Position numbers and translations under genes: made by a program. Below, piece by piece: positions 1 to 11,536 of a stretch of 64,000 nt of DNA. This stretch comes from Nilaparvata lugens (taxonomy: Eukaryota; Arthropoda; Insecta; Hemiptera; Delphacidae): assembly GCF_014356525.2 (NCBI RefSeq), contig NC_052517.1, positions 7,650,601 to 7,714,600 of the forward strand, given 5' to 3'. Position 1 is the first letter of the stretch. Each line of letters starts with the position of its first letter. The notes under the pieces were generated by a model. That model saw only the letters and a list, made by a program, of their open reading frames with translations. It did no database searches and was not told where the DNA came from.

Positions 1-159
1 CAGGATGCAATGGTTTACTAGCAATTGATTTTGGAAATGTATTTGTTGCTTGTTTCTGGGGGCTCGTCTGAGGAAATTATCGACAAAAGGATCAATATTC
101 TGGAAATATTTCTGCATCAGATTGACTGCAACATCTTTGCCTTCAACATAGGGATCCAT
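1..159 (-). CDS. Last exon (partial) of unrecognised protein, gene copy 1
   Basis: On the minus strand an acceptor (CATGTTTCAG, ending at 160) is followed by an open frame starting MDPYVEGKD and running off the left edge without a stop. It matches the first 53 codons of the exon at 36696-37322 with few changes (for example RAPRNKQQ against QAPRNKQQ). It joins in phase 0 to the exon at 2209-2853. I do not recognise the protein family. The sequence is hydrophilic, Asn/Gln/Asp-rich and looks helical, with no signal peptide or membrane segment in the visible part. Confidence 0.75.
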   Translation of the reverse strand, partial: MDPYVEGKDVAVNLMQKYFQNIDPFVDNFLRRAPRNKQQIHFQNQLLVNHCIL

Positions 160-520
160 CTGAAACATGTTACAAATAATGTCACCAACATTCGAAAGAG
201 CATGTTGAACGAATGTCAGCTATGTTTTGCTAAAAGGACGAGACTCCAAAAAGCTCTTTGCTCATGAAGAGCATCTGTTGCTTATGTGATTGTTTATTGT
301 TTTTGAAGGGACGAATTCAAGGATCCAAATGTTCAAAGAACCCCACACGTCAACCGAAGCTTATTGTGTTCCCAAGTAGTATGTTAGTTAGGCAAACCAA
401 TACTTGTGTTCTTTACAAGAACCAGGAGTTTTTCCCTATGCTAACATCCCATTCATCACCCGGTTTCTTGTTGCAATCCAGTGTGATATGCTTGGAAGTC
501 TCTTCAGACTGATTAGTCCT

Positions 521-1260
521 CGTGACCTATGTAAGTTCCACTCCTGGCCTACTTTGAAGGCCCTACCGCTGATAAAGGGGTGGCCAAGTTGCCTCTAGGG
601 CGCCCGGCCAACCTTGACTCAGCCTCTTGACCCACATTTATGCCTGGAGTTTCACTCATCTCTGGTCTCTTGGGTTTTCTCTTCTTGCCTCTCCGAAACT
701 TCGCAGGGTCAGAAGCCTCACCTCTCCCAAGAAGTTTTGTCTAAATGGCCGTCCTTCTTTGAGCATTGGTGAGGTTTGGTCACTCCACCCAAAACTCGTG
801 ACCTACGTGAGTTCCACTCCTGGTCTTTATGTAGGTCCTTCCGCTGAGAGAGAGGACGCCAAACTGCCTCTAGGGCACCCAGCGCCAGCCACCCTCGACT
901 CAGCATCTTGACCCACATTTGAGCCTGGAGTTTCACCCTTCTCTGGTCTCTTGGGTTTTTCTTTTTGCCCCAACGGAAGGGTCAGGAGCCTCACCTCTCC
1001 CAAGAAGTTTTGCCTAAATGGCCGTCCTTCTTCGAGCAGTGGTGAGTTTTGGTCTCTTCACCCACAAAATCGTGATGTACGTGAGTTTCACTCCTGGCTT
1101 CTTTATAGGTCCTTCTGCTGAAGGAGGGGTCACCAAATTGCCTCTGGGGCACCCGGTTACCCACAATTCAGCCTCTTGACCTACATTTGTGCCTGGAGTT
1201 TCACCCATCTCTGGTTTCTTGGGTTTTCCTTTTGCCCCTCCAAAACTGCCCTGATGGGGC
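521..1260. repeat. Tandem array, three ~275-bp units, left arm only
   Basis: The phrase CGTGACCTACGTGAGTTCC recurs near 520, 797 and 1072 (spacing about 277 and 275), each time followed by similar text containing GACCCACATTT and CTCACCTCTCCCAAGAAG. It is clearly more GC-rich than its surroundings. The corresponding intron of the right-arm copy has no such block, so it arrived or was lost after the duplication. Open frames across it are by-products of the repetition. Confidence 0.8.
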
Positions 1261-1424
1261 AGAACCCGCGGGTTTAAAGGCAAGGCAACTTTTGGAGTTG
1301 CCTTGAGGTCCATTTTAGTCGCCTCCTACGACAAGCATGGATACTGTGGGTGAATTCTGGTTTTCAACACATTCTTGAGTACAATGATCGACTCAAAGCT
1401 CCCCCAACCCACAGGGGGCTGCTT

Positions 1425-1790
1425 ATGGGAAGATACATTAAAGCTCCTTGTGTATATTTTCGGATGCAAAACGTTGTTTTTGATTTGATACAGAAGAGCA
1501 TCGGTTGCTTATGGATAGATATATCAAAGAACCTTGTTTATCTTTTCTGATGCAACATGTTGCTTTTGAGAAGATACAGAAGAGCATCTGTTGCTTGAGC
1601 TCCTCAAGAGCTCCTTGAGTATCTTTTCTGATGGTGGAAAGCTGGAAACTTCCAACAGAGCTTCCTAGAAGGAAGCTCCCGATACACAGTAATTGTATAT
1701 GAATGAGAGCTCGTAGCTTTTGAAAAGATACAGACGAGCATCTGTTGCTCATGGAAAGATACGTTTCCAAAAATATTGTATGTTTCTGAA
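1425..1790. repeat. Intronic minisatellite, ~90-bp unit (short allele)
   Basis: Three to four degenerate units with GAAGATACAGAAGAGCATC and CTGTTGCTTATGG-like phrases. This is the reverse complement of the much longer array at 35655-36570 in the paralogous intron. Confidence 0.75.
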
Positions 1791-1792
1791 CG

Positions 1793-2187
1793 GGTAGTAT
1801 TGTAGTGTAGTGGCCCTCCGCTGATAGGCAATGCTACAGGATACGGATGGAAGCCGGATACAGATGAAGCATTCCCTGGCAATTAGGAGGTACGGGGTTC
1901 GATTCCCGGGCTGACAAATAATTTTGAATAGTAGAGCTCATCGAATTTCCATCTAGCTGTTTACCCTGGGGCCTGTTTCATAAAAGTTACAAGTCCTTTA
2001 ATACAGGAGAATCACCATTCCAATTACATGTTTAATATAGCTGATAAAATCAGCTGTTCCTGTATTACAGGACTTCTAAATTTTTATGAAACAGGCCCCA
2101 GATGTCAATATTTGCAATAGCAGGAGTCTCCCGGTTGATTTACAACATTCAACTGGGATTTTCGTTTTATAATAACTATTAAAAATA
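1793..2187 (+). mobile_element. tRNA-derived SINE (family S1)
   Basis: The head resembles a tRNA gene with pol III boxes: an A-box-like TAGTGTAGTGG at 1803-1813 and a B box GGTTCGATTCC at 1896-1906. The body (AATAGTAGAGCTCATCG ... CATCTAGCTGTTTACCC ... CAATATTTGCAATAGCAGGA) ends in an AT-rich ATAATAACTATTAAAA tail. The same body recurs at 35140-35530, 39261-39573, 63295-63520 and 63640-64000. A small palindromic MITE (1968-2099) sits inside it. Confidence 0.7.
1968..2099. mobile_element. Palindromic MITE nested in the SINE
   Basis: Terminal inverted repeat GGGGCCTGTTTCATAAA... with ...TTTATGAAACAGGCCCC. Inside it the CTGTATTACAGGACTT arm pairs with AAGTCCTTTAATACAG. The right arm carries the same nested insertion (35219-35350), so it predates the inverted duplication. 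Confidence 0.8.
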
Positions 2188-2208
2188 CCGGACAGTACAG
2201 CTGCTTAC

Positions 2209-2853
2209 CAGGGATTCCTTTGATGGTCGAAACTTCATCATAACGTCATAATACGAGTTATTTTTACTGTACATTTTTCCCTGATCAAACAGGCCAAACA
2301 ATCGCGACAGAAAACCTGAGACATGCGTGTCCACCAAACTTAACGAGATATATTCCATGGCTGTGGTGTGGATTATGTATTTGAGTTGGTCAACCAGTTC
2401 CATCTCAGGCAATCTATGTTTCAAGCTGTCCACTATACTCTTCAAAATCGTCTCAATTTGGTTTTGTTCGATAGTTGGTTTATCTGTGATGGGTTGCGTC
2501 AAGTCTAGACCTTTTCTGTCATTCAGTACCCTGGACTTGTTTATCTCTAGCTGTACTTTGACAGCTTCTTTCAGAAGTTTGCTATTTGCCTGGTTTAATT
2601 TCAGACTTGTCAAAACCACTCGAGCAAGAGAATGTTGTATCAGCATTGTGTACAGAAACTTCGAGACATCTGGATCATTACTGTTAGTGAGGCTTTTATA
2701 TAATTCGAAAAGTGTGTTGACGTCAGCATCTCTAAGCCAGGAGATTCTTTGGACAATATTTTGCCAACTATCTTCCGCAGCATTAACTTCATTTATGATG
2801 TAAGGGTAGTCAGCACTGGGTGCAACTCCATCTGTGTTAGAATTGGTGCCTGG
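2209..2853 (-). CDS. Internal exon of unrecognised protein, gene copy 1
   Basis: On the minus strand a pyrimidine-rich acceptor (TTTCTTTTCAG) precedes 2853 and a GTAAGC donor follows 2209, giving 645 bp (215 codons) open throughout in phase 0. Residues begin PGTNSNTDGVAPSADYPY and include VNTLFELYKSLTNSNDPD and KSRVLNDRKGLDLTQPIT. Against the copy at 34462-35109 I count 18 differences in 146 aligned residues, mostly conservative, plus one missing codon. The product looks helical and soluble and matches no family I can name. Exons before this one would lie between the two gene copies; I could not find a convincing one. Confidence 0.75.
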
Positions 2854-2901
2854 CTGAAAAGAAAAGAAAAATGATTAAATAATATATGGATTAAGATTAT
2901 T

Positions 2902-4031
2902 TTTCCTCCACCTACTGTCCAAAGAGCCTACTTTACTCCCTGAAACATAATACTAAAGTGTTACTTTTTCGCTCTCGGTAGGAAAAAACAGAAAAACTCC
3001 CTAGAGCGTAAAAGTAACTCCATTCAAATAACATTGGAAGCATCTCTATTTTAAAAACTCACATTTGAAATAGGTTGGGAGGTCTAAGCTTAGATGAGGA
3101 AGCATATAGAGTAGTTATTGAAGCAACTAAATTAAATACCTCAACCAGATATTTGATCAATATATGAAATATAATATTATGTTACATGCTGAAATTATTG
3201 CAAACTTCATATCAGTATACTATAAAAATGTATACATTTTTTCTACATTCCATGTTATTCCAACACCAACAGACCAACGAATATTCCTCATTAACTGATC
3301 AAATTTGAAACGGGGATACAACTTTTGCCGACAGATAGCGCTGTGGGCAGTGAACTGTGTGATTACAAGACAGCTGTTTAATTTTCAAGTTATGTTGTAA
3401 CACATTTTACTGGCCACGTAAGTTTTTAAAACTTATTTTATTTGCGGTTTCTATAAAAATGTTGGTGGAGGAAAAATGTTGTGTACATCATGAGTGACAA
3501 ATGTTTTTTCTACAACTGTGCGTAAGGAAAGAATTTACACACTCAATTCTCCTCGTAAAACAGCTTATTTCTGAGGAGAATCTACTTTTTTGCTCGCTAA
3601 CCATCCGCGCATGCGCAGTAGATTTACTTTACGCTCCCAAATCATTTGGGCATGCGCAGAAGAGTTTCTTTATGCTTCCTAATCAGCTGATTGTAAGCAG
3701 CTCGCCGAAAAGTAGGATCTTAACCTAAAAAGTCGGTAATTGTAACACCGCCGATATAAGTAATTTAACAGGGTTGGGCAGTTGTAGAAAAAATTATGTA
3801 TGTAATTTGCGTGTAATGCTTCTTTATCGCTCTTGCAAAATTATCACGCTTCGCATCATGTGATAACTGTTTTGCACGAGCGATAAAGTCGGGCATTACA
3901 CTCTTAATACATAAATAGCTATTTTCTCCCTCAGAAAAATTGTTGCCCTCGTCTTCGCCTCGGGCTTCAAACTTTTGCCTCAGGGAGAAAAAATCCGTAC
4001 TTTTCACTCTAGATATACAAATAACTATTTA
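2902..4031 (-). repeat. R1 repeat, degenerate copy upstream of gene copy 1
   Basis: Begins TTTCCTCCACCTACTG and ends near CTAGATATACAAATAACTA. It includes a block of the type AGGGAGAAAAAATC / GCCTCGGGCTTCAAAC and a conserved ACGTAAGTT. It is homologous to 5971-6728, 22167-22921, 33316-34420 and 52245-52987. The class is unresolved: there are no clean terminal inverted repeats and no coding region. Confidence 0.7.
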
Positions 4032-4215
4032 TGCACAGTATGCGTCACATAGCTTTGCCTCTGTGACTTAATTTTGTCCACAAAAAATCTGATTTCAAAA
4101 GTTTGAAGTTATATTCACCATAGTAAGAGTTGTTGGAATTAGATAGATGTTTCGGATATTGTAGTATGATTATTTTGGAGATTCCATATGGCTGTATTGA
4201 TATCCTGGACATTAT

Positions 4216-4971
4216 TAAGCTGCATTTACACCGGAGTTAATAACACAAGTTTTTAACATTTTTGTTATCAATTGATGTTTTACAAAAGTTAACAACATCA
4301 TGTAGAGTTGCGCTCACACCCGAGTTGATAACATGAGTTATTAATAAAAAGTTGTCAACTTGACTGAATTGACAAAAAATTCTCTTGAAAAAAGTTGATA
4401 ACTCGTGTTTTCAACAGAAAATTCCTTGTTATTAACAAGATTTATGTTATCCATCGAGAGTCGGTAACTTTTGTTAATAACAGGTTTCTTACTTCCCCGC
4501 AACCCCCTCGCCCAGCATCCCTACCCTACAACTACAGCTGTTCCCTAATAACTACAGCTGCAGACAAGACAGGTGACAAAGCTATCAACTTTTGTTGATA
4601 ACAAAACTAGCAGCCAAGAGAAAATGTTATTAACTTATGTTGAAAACTTTTGTTTTGAACTCTGGTGTTAACGCATTATTCACATTAGATCAGATGAAGA
4701 TAATTATTTTAATGATCACACACATGTTTCAATTCAAATTTGAAGACAATTTTTTGCTTTTTATTCCGGTTGTTATATCATATGAATAGTCTCGTTAAAT
4801 GAAATCATATGGAAGTAAATTATATTGATAACAAGATCTTGTTAATAACAAGGAATTGTGTTGGAAACATGAATTTCTCTTGTCAAGAGAATTTTTTTAT
4901 GATTCAGCAGTCAAGTTAATAACTTTTTGTTAATAAATCGTGTTATCAACTCCGGTTTAAACGCAGCTTTA
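4216..4971. mobile_element. TIR element / MITE of GTTAATAAC-rich family
   Basis: Ends are inverted: AGCTGCATTTACACCGGAGT at the left and ACTCCGGTTTAAACGCAGCT at the right, with TTA/TTTA next to them suggesting a TA target site. The interior is full of GTTATTAAC-type short palindromes and has no transposase. The right-arm copy (23921-33131) is split by the LTR retrotransposon. Confidence 0.7.
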
Positions 4972-5970
4972 GAATTACAGACGATTTCTTAAAAATCGAC
5001 ATATTTTTGCCACCATCTTGTTTTTTTCATGATGACAAACATTTTTGATATTGCCATCATGGATAATCTCTTTCTACACATCTTTACAAAGAGATTGATA
5101 CTATTCCCAAGTCTGTACTTTCGAGTCATAAGTTACACGGTTTTCACATTTGGTGGAAAAAGCGTGTTTTCCGCTGCCAACTGTTTACTCTTTCTCCGAT
5201 GACGCTCCAGCCGTAAAATATGGACTCACAGCCTCCAACCAGATGTCATTTTAAAGCTTTGGAAATATCCCACAACACTGTTCCAATAATACTAGTGTTT
5301 GTCTATGTGAATACATATACAGGGTGGAAAGTGAAATATTGTCCCCGAAAAATGTATGTTACAAGTTTTTGAAGTTGAATAAATAATGGAAAGAGTGGTC
5401 AAAATGAGATGATCCTCTCGAACATCATTCTTTGGTTAATTCTAAACACTTTGGTGGTAAAACCAATCCGATATCTCTTACAATAACTGGATAACAAGCA
5501 ATATAAAAATTTATGTCAATAATGACCGCTATCTTGTATTTTTCAATGATGTCGAATATTTTCGATGTTTCCATCATCAATGTTCTTATTCGTCTTGTTG
5601 TAATGAAGAGATTGAAACCATTTGCAAGTCTCTATCTTGAAGTAGTCATGAAATTTCATAGTTCTAGCTTGTTACCTCATGGCTCATGTGTATGGAAAAA
5701 CGCACCAGAAATCATGCAGGGTTTTCTTTGGAAGGCGCTGGAGAACTCATTTTTTGATGTACAGCGCATAAAGATATATTGTTCCAAAGTTTAAGAACGC
5801 TCTGAATTTCATAGATTCAATATTTCTCTGTATCTCTTGCACAAAGAAAGTTATAATAAAATTAAATTTGAACAAATTTAGAAAAAAAAATGTTGGGCTT
5901 TTGAAGGTTATAACTAAAAAATATGTGTTTTAGAGGAAAATTTCATGAATAAAAAATGTAGAGGAAGATT
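4972..5970. other. Non-coding arm segment
   Basis: No gene seen. The sequence is mirrored at about 22920-23920 in the other arm, including short open frames in both copies, none with splice context or family resemblance. The motif CAAGATGGCGG-like and TCTCGAACATCAT-type text suggests old repeat material. Confidence 0.5.
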
Positions 5971-6728
5971 TAAATAGTTATTTGTATATCTAGAGTGAGA
6001 AGTACGACTTTTTCTCCCTGTGGGAAAAAGTTTGAAGCCCGAGGCGAAGCCAAGGGCAGCAATTTTTCTGAGGGAGAAAAAGTATTTTTCGCTCGTGATG
6101 TACACAACATTTTTCCTCCATCTACATTTTTTTATAGAAACTGCAAATAAAATCATTCTAATAACTTACGTATTGGTGACAATGATTCCTAACAACATAA
6201 CCCAAATCTGAAACCTAAAAACCGGTCGTTTGATTGGCACTGCCGATTGCGCTATCTATCGGCAAAAGTTGTAACAATTATATCAGCTGTGCAGCTACCA
6301 AAAATGGCTGACTCCAGATCACGCGGTTCAGATTTGAATTGCAGATCAAAAATATTTGTTGGCTGGTATTTCGAATAGAATAAAATATTTTTAAAATTGT
6401 ATAAATTTTTATTGTCTACTAATATTAAGAATATAATAATTATTATACAAACATATATTTCATGAGTTAATCAAATTTCTGGTTTTGGTATTGAATTCAG
6501 TTGACTCAATGACAGACACCTCTATTATGCTTTCTCATCTGAGCTTAGACCTTCTAACCTATTACAATGTAAGTTTCAAAATAGAGATGCTCCCCATGTT
6601 ATTTAAATGGAGTCACTTTTACTCCCTAGGGAGTTTTTCTGTTTTTTACTACCGAGAGCGAAAAAGTGACACTTTAGTATTAGGTTTCAGGGAGTAAAGT
6701 AGGTACTTTAGACAGTAGGTGGAGGAAA
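5971..6728 (+). repeat. R1 repeat, well-preserved copy
   Basis: Runs from ATAGTTATTTGTATATCTAG to CAGTAGGTGGAGGAAA. It contains CTCCCTGTGGGAAAAAG, AAGCCCGAGGCGAAGCC, AACTTACGTATTGGTGAC (reverse of a good 5' splice site) and ATGGCTGACTCCAGATCACG. It is nearly the same as the isolated copy at 52245-52987. Confidence 0.75.
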
Positions 6729-6992
6729 GAATATTTTTGTCTAGAGGAACGGTGAGTATCTTGAACGTTGATTGAAATACAAGCGATACAGCAAAACCCT
6801 GAAAATTTTGGCGGCCATTTTCTTTCTGAGGTTTTTGCCTATGATTTCGACTTATAATCATCACGATCCTTCTTATGCTAGACCTAACGAAGAAATTGAG
6901 ACATCTTCCACGGCTGTTACCCAAAAATGACCACGGAGTGCCTTTATTCATGACATTTGCGCCCGGACTATAATAATAAATTATTTTATAGT

Positions 6993-7069
6993 TTCTATTA
7001 GATTGAACGGAACTTGACAAACACATATGTTCATCATGTGTATGATAAGTTCCGTTCAATCTAATAGAA
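6993..7069. mobile_element. 77-bp perfect-ended palindrome (mini MITE)
   Basis: TTCTATTAGATTGAACGGAA and its reverse complement bracket a short loop with CACATATGTTCATCATGTG. A mirrored copy is at 21829-21903. Confidence 0.75.
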
Positions 7070-8630
7070 TCTATGAAGATTGAGTTATAAAAATTTTGTT
7101 AATAACTTTGGTGTGAACGCAGCTTAACAATTTTTTTCTTATGCACTTTCAATGTTATCTTGTTATCTGTTACATCCTGAAAACGGACGAAGGAGTGAGT
7201 CAATTTTGTTTCCCAACGAACTTGACCTGTAAAAAGGTTAAAAGAATACGTGTTCAAAATATTATTTGAAGCTGATAGATCAATTTCTTTCTAAAGTTAT
7301 TGTAGAACATACAAACAGACGGACAACGACTTTGGCCTAAGTTGTAGATGGAACAAATATTTCGCACCTAGAGCAGAAAATGAGAATTTTCCGGCTCAAA
7401 ATCGGTTTTCAAGTCCGAGGCCGTAGGCCGAGGACTAGAAAAGATTGAGAGCCGGTAAAACATTTTTGCCCGTTGTGCGAACGCTATTTTTCGCCACACA
7501 CAAAAATAAACAATATATATAAAATAATAATTATTATTGTTAACTAAGCACTTCCGAAAGCAGAAGTGGAAGGTGATAGCTCTAGCAAATCTGAGGTAAT
7601 CTGAATATCAGGAAATTGTCAAAGTATTTTTATTTTTCATTCTGATTTGTCTAAATAACCTAAAAGATGATGTTCAATTATGTGGGAGTTTGAGTTTATA
7701 CTTTTTTATTCTTTCAAATGACAATAAATTAGTCTATAAATGTTTTTATTATTGAATAATGAACATAAATAATGGAAAGTTTTGTGATCAGCTGTTTTTG
7801 ATCACCTTTTCTTTGTTCCATGTTAGCGGCTGGTCTGACGTCAGACGAGAGTCGTCTGCAAACAATGTCTTTCAGATCTACGTAGGGACTGGAAAACAGC
7901 TGCTTTCTGAGCAGTGTGGCGAAAACTTTTTTTATCTAAGAAAACTTACCATAAATCCATATAATATAAGAAAAGCAGATGCTTTAAAATAGAATAGAAC
8001 TTTCATTTCCCAAGTTTTCCAGTTGCAAGTAAAGATTCAAATCCTAGTTTCTAATTCGAAAAGAGGTTCCAAGATTCAAGTTTAACTAGAGTTTACAAAG
8101 TTTGAGCTAAAGTGAAGAGTTGGAGTTGTTAAAATGTGTGCTAATATTGAATCCAACTACCAAAGACAATGTTTTAACACAGATCTGCTCTAGGAATAAC
8201 CACAGAGTAGAGAAGCACTACTCTACTATGGTATATTTATTCCGTGGGAATAACGTTGAAGCAAGATAATACAATTTATTCTCTTAATCTATATATGCTG
8301 TTTTGCCAAGAGTATAGAATGATTTCTATTTTCAACAGGGAAATTCACTCAAATCTGTCAGTATTTCCTAAGATTAACATCAATGCTTCCCATACAAACA
8401 ACGCTGTCTGTTTGGAGTGAATTTAACTACTGAAAATGAATGATAAATTGAAGCCATTTCAAGGACGCATTTCACATAAATAATAGCTCTTTCTGTGACG
8501 TCACACAAGCTGTACACAAGATAATTGATTGATGAGAAGATAAAAAATCCAAATTTTGTCTCAACTCAATGTTTCCACAGTGTACGTTTGAAATATGTTA
8601 TTGTGAGAATATTTCATGCTGAATGCTTAA

Positions 8631-9093
8631 CCTTCCGGCAGTCGCGCTGTTGTAAAAGGTACAACAGTGTCAGTTTTGCTGCACAAAACTATTGAATGGG
8701 GTGGTGCCAGTGAATGAGTCACCTATGCATTCCAAAACTTTCCCCCCATCACTCCACTGAGTTGCAGTATCAACCGAGCAATGGTTCAGTCTTTAGGTGC
8801 CATTTATTCGCGACAGTGCATAAGATAGTGAAAGACTGTATACAGGAACTGTAAACGAACCAATAACACAGAATGATGGCTCAGCTTGATGTACCTTACC
8901 GGGCTATGAAATGGTAATCATCCAAATGTTCATAGGCGTAAAATAATCCAAGAGGATGGAAAAAGTAAAATTATACAATTAATTAATATGTTTTGACAGT
9001 AAACAGAGTACATAACACTTGGATAATTGGATGTGGTACAAAATACAACACGCAACTGCTCGTGTGATTGAGTAGGGCGCGACTACCAGAATG
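8631..9093. mobile_element. piggyBac-like MITE, copy 1
   Basis: Flanked on both sides by TTAA (8627-8630 and 9094-9097). The ends are inverted: CCTTCCGGCAGTCGCGC at the left, reverse complement CATTCTGGTAGTCGCGC at the right. TTAA target duplication is the hallmark of piggyBac. At about 463 bp it has no transposase. The right arm has the empty site with one TTAA at 19826-19829. Confidence 0.75.
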
Positions 9094-9101
9094 TTAATGC
9101 T

Positions 9102-9370
9102 AAAATGAGGTCCACGTTATAATGGCAGTGGAGAAAGATAGCAGAACAACGTTGCCGATCATCTGTCTTGCCAATGCCTTCTATAGACACTTGTAGCTGA
9201 TACAGGTTTATTGATGTAATATTAACTGTCCAGTCTCATACTTTGTTAAAACTCGATCTGGCAACTGAGCAAAGAGAAAGAGAATGCGCTATCAGTTTTG
9301 TTGGATGATACAAGGATAGCAATACCATTGCCAATCAAACACTGCCATTATAACGTGGACTTCACTATAG
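9102..9370. mobile_element. M1-family MITE
   Basis: Ends ATGAGGTCCACGTTATAATGG ... CCATTATAACGTGGACTTCA, inverted, next to CTATAG. About 270 bp, no coding region. Confidence 0.75.
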
Positions 9371-9712
9371 AGAATGAATTGCTCTTTCTGTGACGTTACA
9401 CAAGCTGTACAAACAAGATATTGATAGAAAAGATAGAACGCGAATTTTGTTTCAACTTCTCATGAATGTTCCCACATTATAAGTTTGAAATACTGTATCC
9501 AATTGTGAGAATATTTCATGCTAAATTCTTGATGCTAGAGAAATAAATTGCTATTCTGTGACGTCACACAAGCTGTAGAAACAATAATATTGATTGATGA
9601 GAAGATAAAACACAAATTTTGCTTTAACATCTCATTAATGTTTCCACATATTATATGTTTGAAATATCTAATTGTGAGAATATTAATTACTAAGCTGTGA
9701 ATGCTAGAAGCT
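9371..9712. repeat. Tandem ~165-bp repeats with CRE-like TGACGTCA
   Basis: Each unit has TTGCTCTTTCTGTGACGTCA-like text, then CACAAGCTGTACAAACAAGA, then GTGAGAATATTTCATGCT. Further units lie at about 8465-8626, in the second tandem copy (10640-10790, 11537-11880) and inverted at 19270-19440 and 20520-20870. One unit has TGACGTTA instead. Confidence 0.7.
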
Positions 9713-10792
9713 TCTTATGTATTTATAACTAGCAGGAAACCCGTGATTCGTAAGGGTTTATTTTAAAACTTGACAAACTGAAAACTTGACCGAGTAGAAT
9801 CTTGAAGAGTTTGAAATAGGCCTAGAACCATCCTCGGTTAATTAAGAATCTATTAAATATTATATTATATATATATATATTATATATATTATATATATAT
9901 ATATCTATTATTGAATAATGAACATAAATAATGGAAAGTTTTGTGATCAGCTGTTTTTGATCACCTTTTCTTTGTTCCATGTTAGCGGCTGGTCTGACGT
10001 CAGACGAGAGTCGTCTGCAAACAATGTCTTTCAGATCTACGTAGGGACTGGAAAACAGCTGCTTTCTGAGCAGTGTGGCGAAAACTTTTTTTATCTAAGA
10101 AAACTTACCATAAATCCATATAATATAAGAAAAGCAGATGCTTTAAAATAGAATAGAACTTTCATTTCCCAAGTTTTCCAGTTGCAAGTAAAGATTCAAA
10201 TCCTAGTTTCTAATTCGAAAAGAGGTTCCAAGATTCAAGTTTAACTAGAGTTTACAAAGTTTGAGCTAAAGTGAAGAGTTGGAGTTGTTAAAATGTGTGC
10301 TAATATTGAATCCAACTACCAAAGACAATGTTTTAACACAGATCTGCTCTAGGAATAACCACAGAGTAGAGAAGCACTACTCTACTATGGTATATTTATT
10401 CCGTGGGAATAACGTTGAAGCAAGATAATACAATTTATTCTCTTAATCTATATATGCTGTTTTGCCAAGAGTATAGAATGATTTCTATTTTCAACAGGGA
10501 AATTCACTCAAATCTGTCAGTATTTCCTAAGATTAACATCAATGCTTCCCATACAAACAACGCTGTCTGTTTGGAGTGAATTTAACTACTGAAAATGAAT
10601 GATAAATTGAAGCCATTTCAAGGACGCATTTCACATAAATAAATAGCTCTTTCTGTGACGTCACACAAGCTGTACAAACAAGATAATTGATTGATGAGAA
10701 GATAAAAAATCCAAATTTTGTCTCAACTCAATGTTTCCACAGTGTACGTTTGAAATATGTTATTGTGAGAATATTTCATGCTGAATGCTTAA

Positions 10793-11256
10793 CCTTCCGG
10801 CAGTCGCGCTGTTGTAAAAGGTACAACAGTGTCAGTTTTGCTGCACAAAACTATTGAATGGGGTGGTGCCAGTGAATGAGTCACCTATGCATTCCAAAAC
10901 TTTCCCCCCATCACTCCACTGAGTTGCAGTATCAACCGAGCAATGGTTCAGTCTTTAGGTGCCATTTATTCGCGACAGTGCATAAGATAGTGAAAGACTG
11001 TATACAGGAACTGTAAACGAACCAATAACACAGAATTGATGGCTCAGCTTGATGTACCTTACCGGGCTATGAAATGGTAATCATCCAAATGTTCATAGGC
11101 GTAAAATAATCCAAGAGGATGGAAAAAGTAAAATTATACAATTAATTAATATGTTTTGACAGTAAACAGAGTACATAACACTTGGATAATTGGATGTGGT
11201 ACAAAATACAACACGCAACTGCTCGTGTGATTGAGTAGGGCGCGACTACCAGAATG
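10793..11256. mobile_element. piggyBac-like MITE, copy 2 (duplicated with its host segment)
   Basis: Same element and same flanks as 8631-9093, carried along in the 2159-bp tandem duplication. TTAA at 10789-10792 and 11257-11260. Confidence 0.75.
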
Positions 11257-11264
11257 TTAATGCT

Positions 11265-11536
11265 AAAATGAGGTCCACGTTATAATGGCAGTGGAGAAAG
11301 ATAGCAGAACAACGTTGCCGATCATCTGTCTTGCCAATGCCTTCTATAGACACTTGTAGCTGATACAGGTTTATTGATGTAATATTAACTGTCCAGTCTC
11401 ATACTTTGTTAAAACTCGATCTGGCAACTGAGCAAAGAGAGAAAGAGAATGCGCTATCAGTTTTGTTGGATGATAGACAAGGATAGCAATACCATTGCCA
11501 ATCAAACACTGCCATTATAACGTGGACTTCACTATA
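11265..11536. mobile_element. M1-family MITE (tandem-duplicated copy)
   Basis: Same as 9102-9370, inside the second 2159-bp unit. Confidence 0.75.

Larger units (their letters stand above)
160..2208 (-). other. Intron of gene copy 1, filled with repeats
   Basis: Bounded on the minus strand by a GTAAGC donor (2208-2203) and a TTTCAG acceptor. From its 5' end (high coordinates) it holds a tRNA-derived SINE with a nested MITE, a short array of an ~90-bp minisatellite, and an ~1-kb GC-richer insertion made of three 275-bp repeats that the other paralogue lacks. The rest shows no gene. Confidence 0.7.
7747..9905. repeat. 2159-bp tandem duplication, unit 1
   Basis: Starts TATTATTGAATAATGAACAT and is repeated from 9906 at an offset of 2159 bp. 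The units agree except for one- or two-base length changes in short runs. The right arm has a single counterpart. It carries a TTAA-flanked MITE, an M1-family MITE and CRE-like repeats, and no gene. Confidence 0.9.

Noticed and set aside
4395..4598. 67-codon frame repeated at 32748-32951 on the opposite strand
   Set aside because: It is the interior of the mirrored TIR element, with GTTAATAAC repeats; no evidence of coding use.
7759..7992. 77-codon frame repeated exactly at 9918-10151
   Set aside because: Identity only reflects the 2159-bp tandem duplication; no family resemblance and the right-arm counterpart is not open in the same way.
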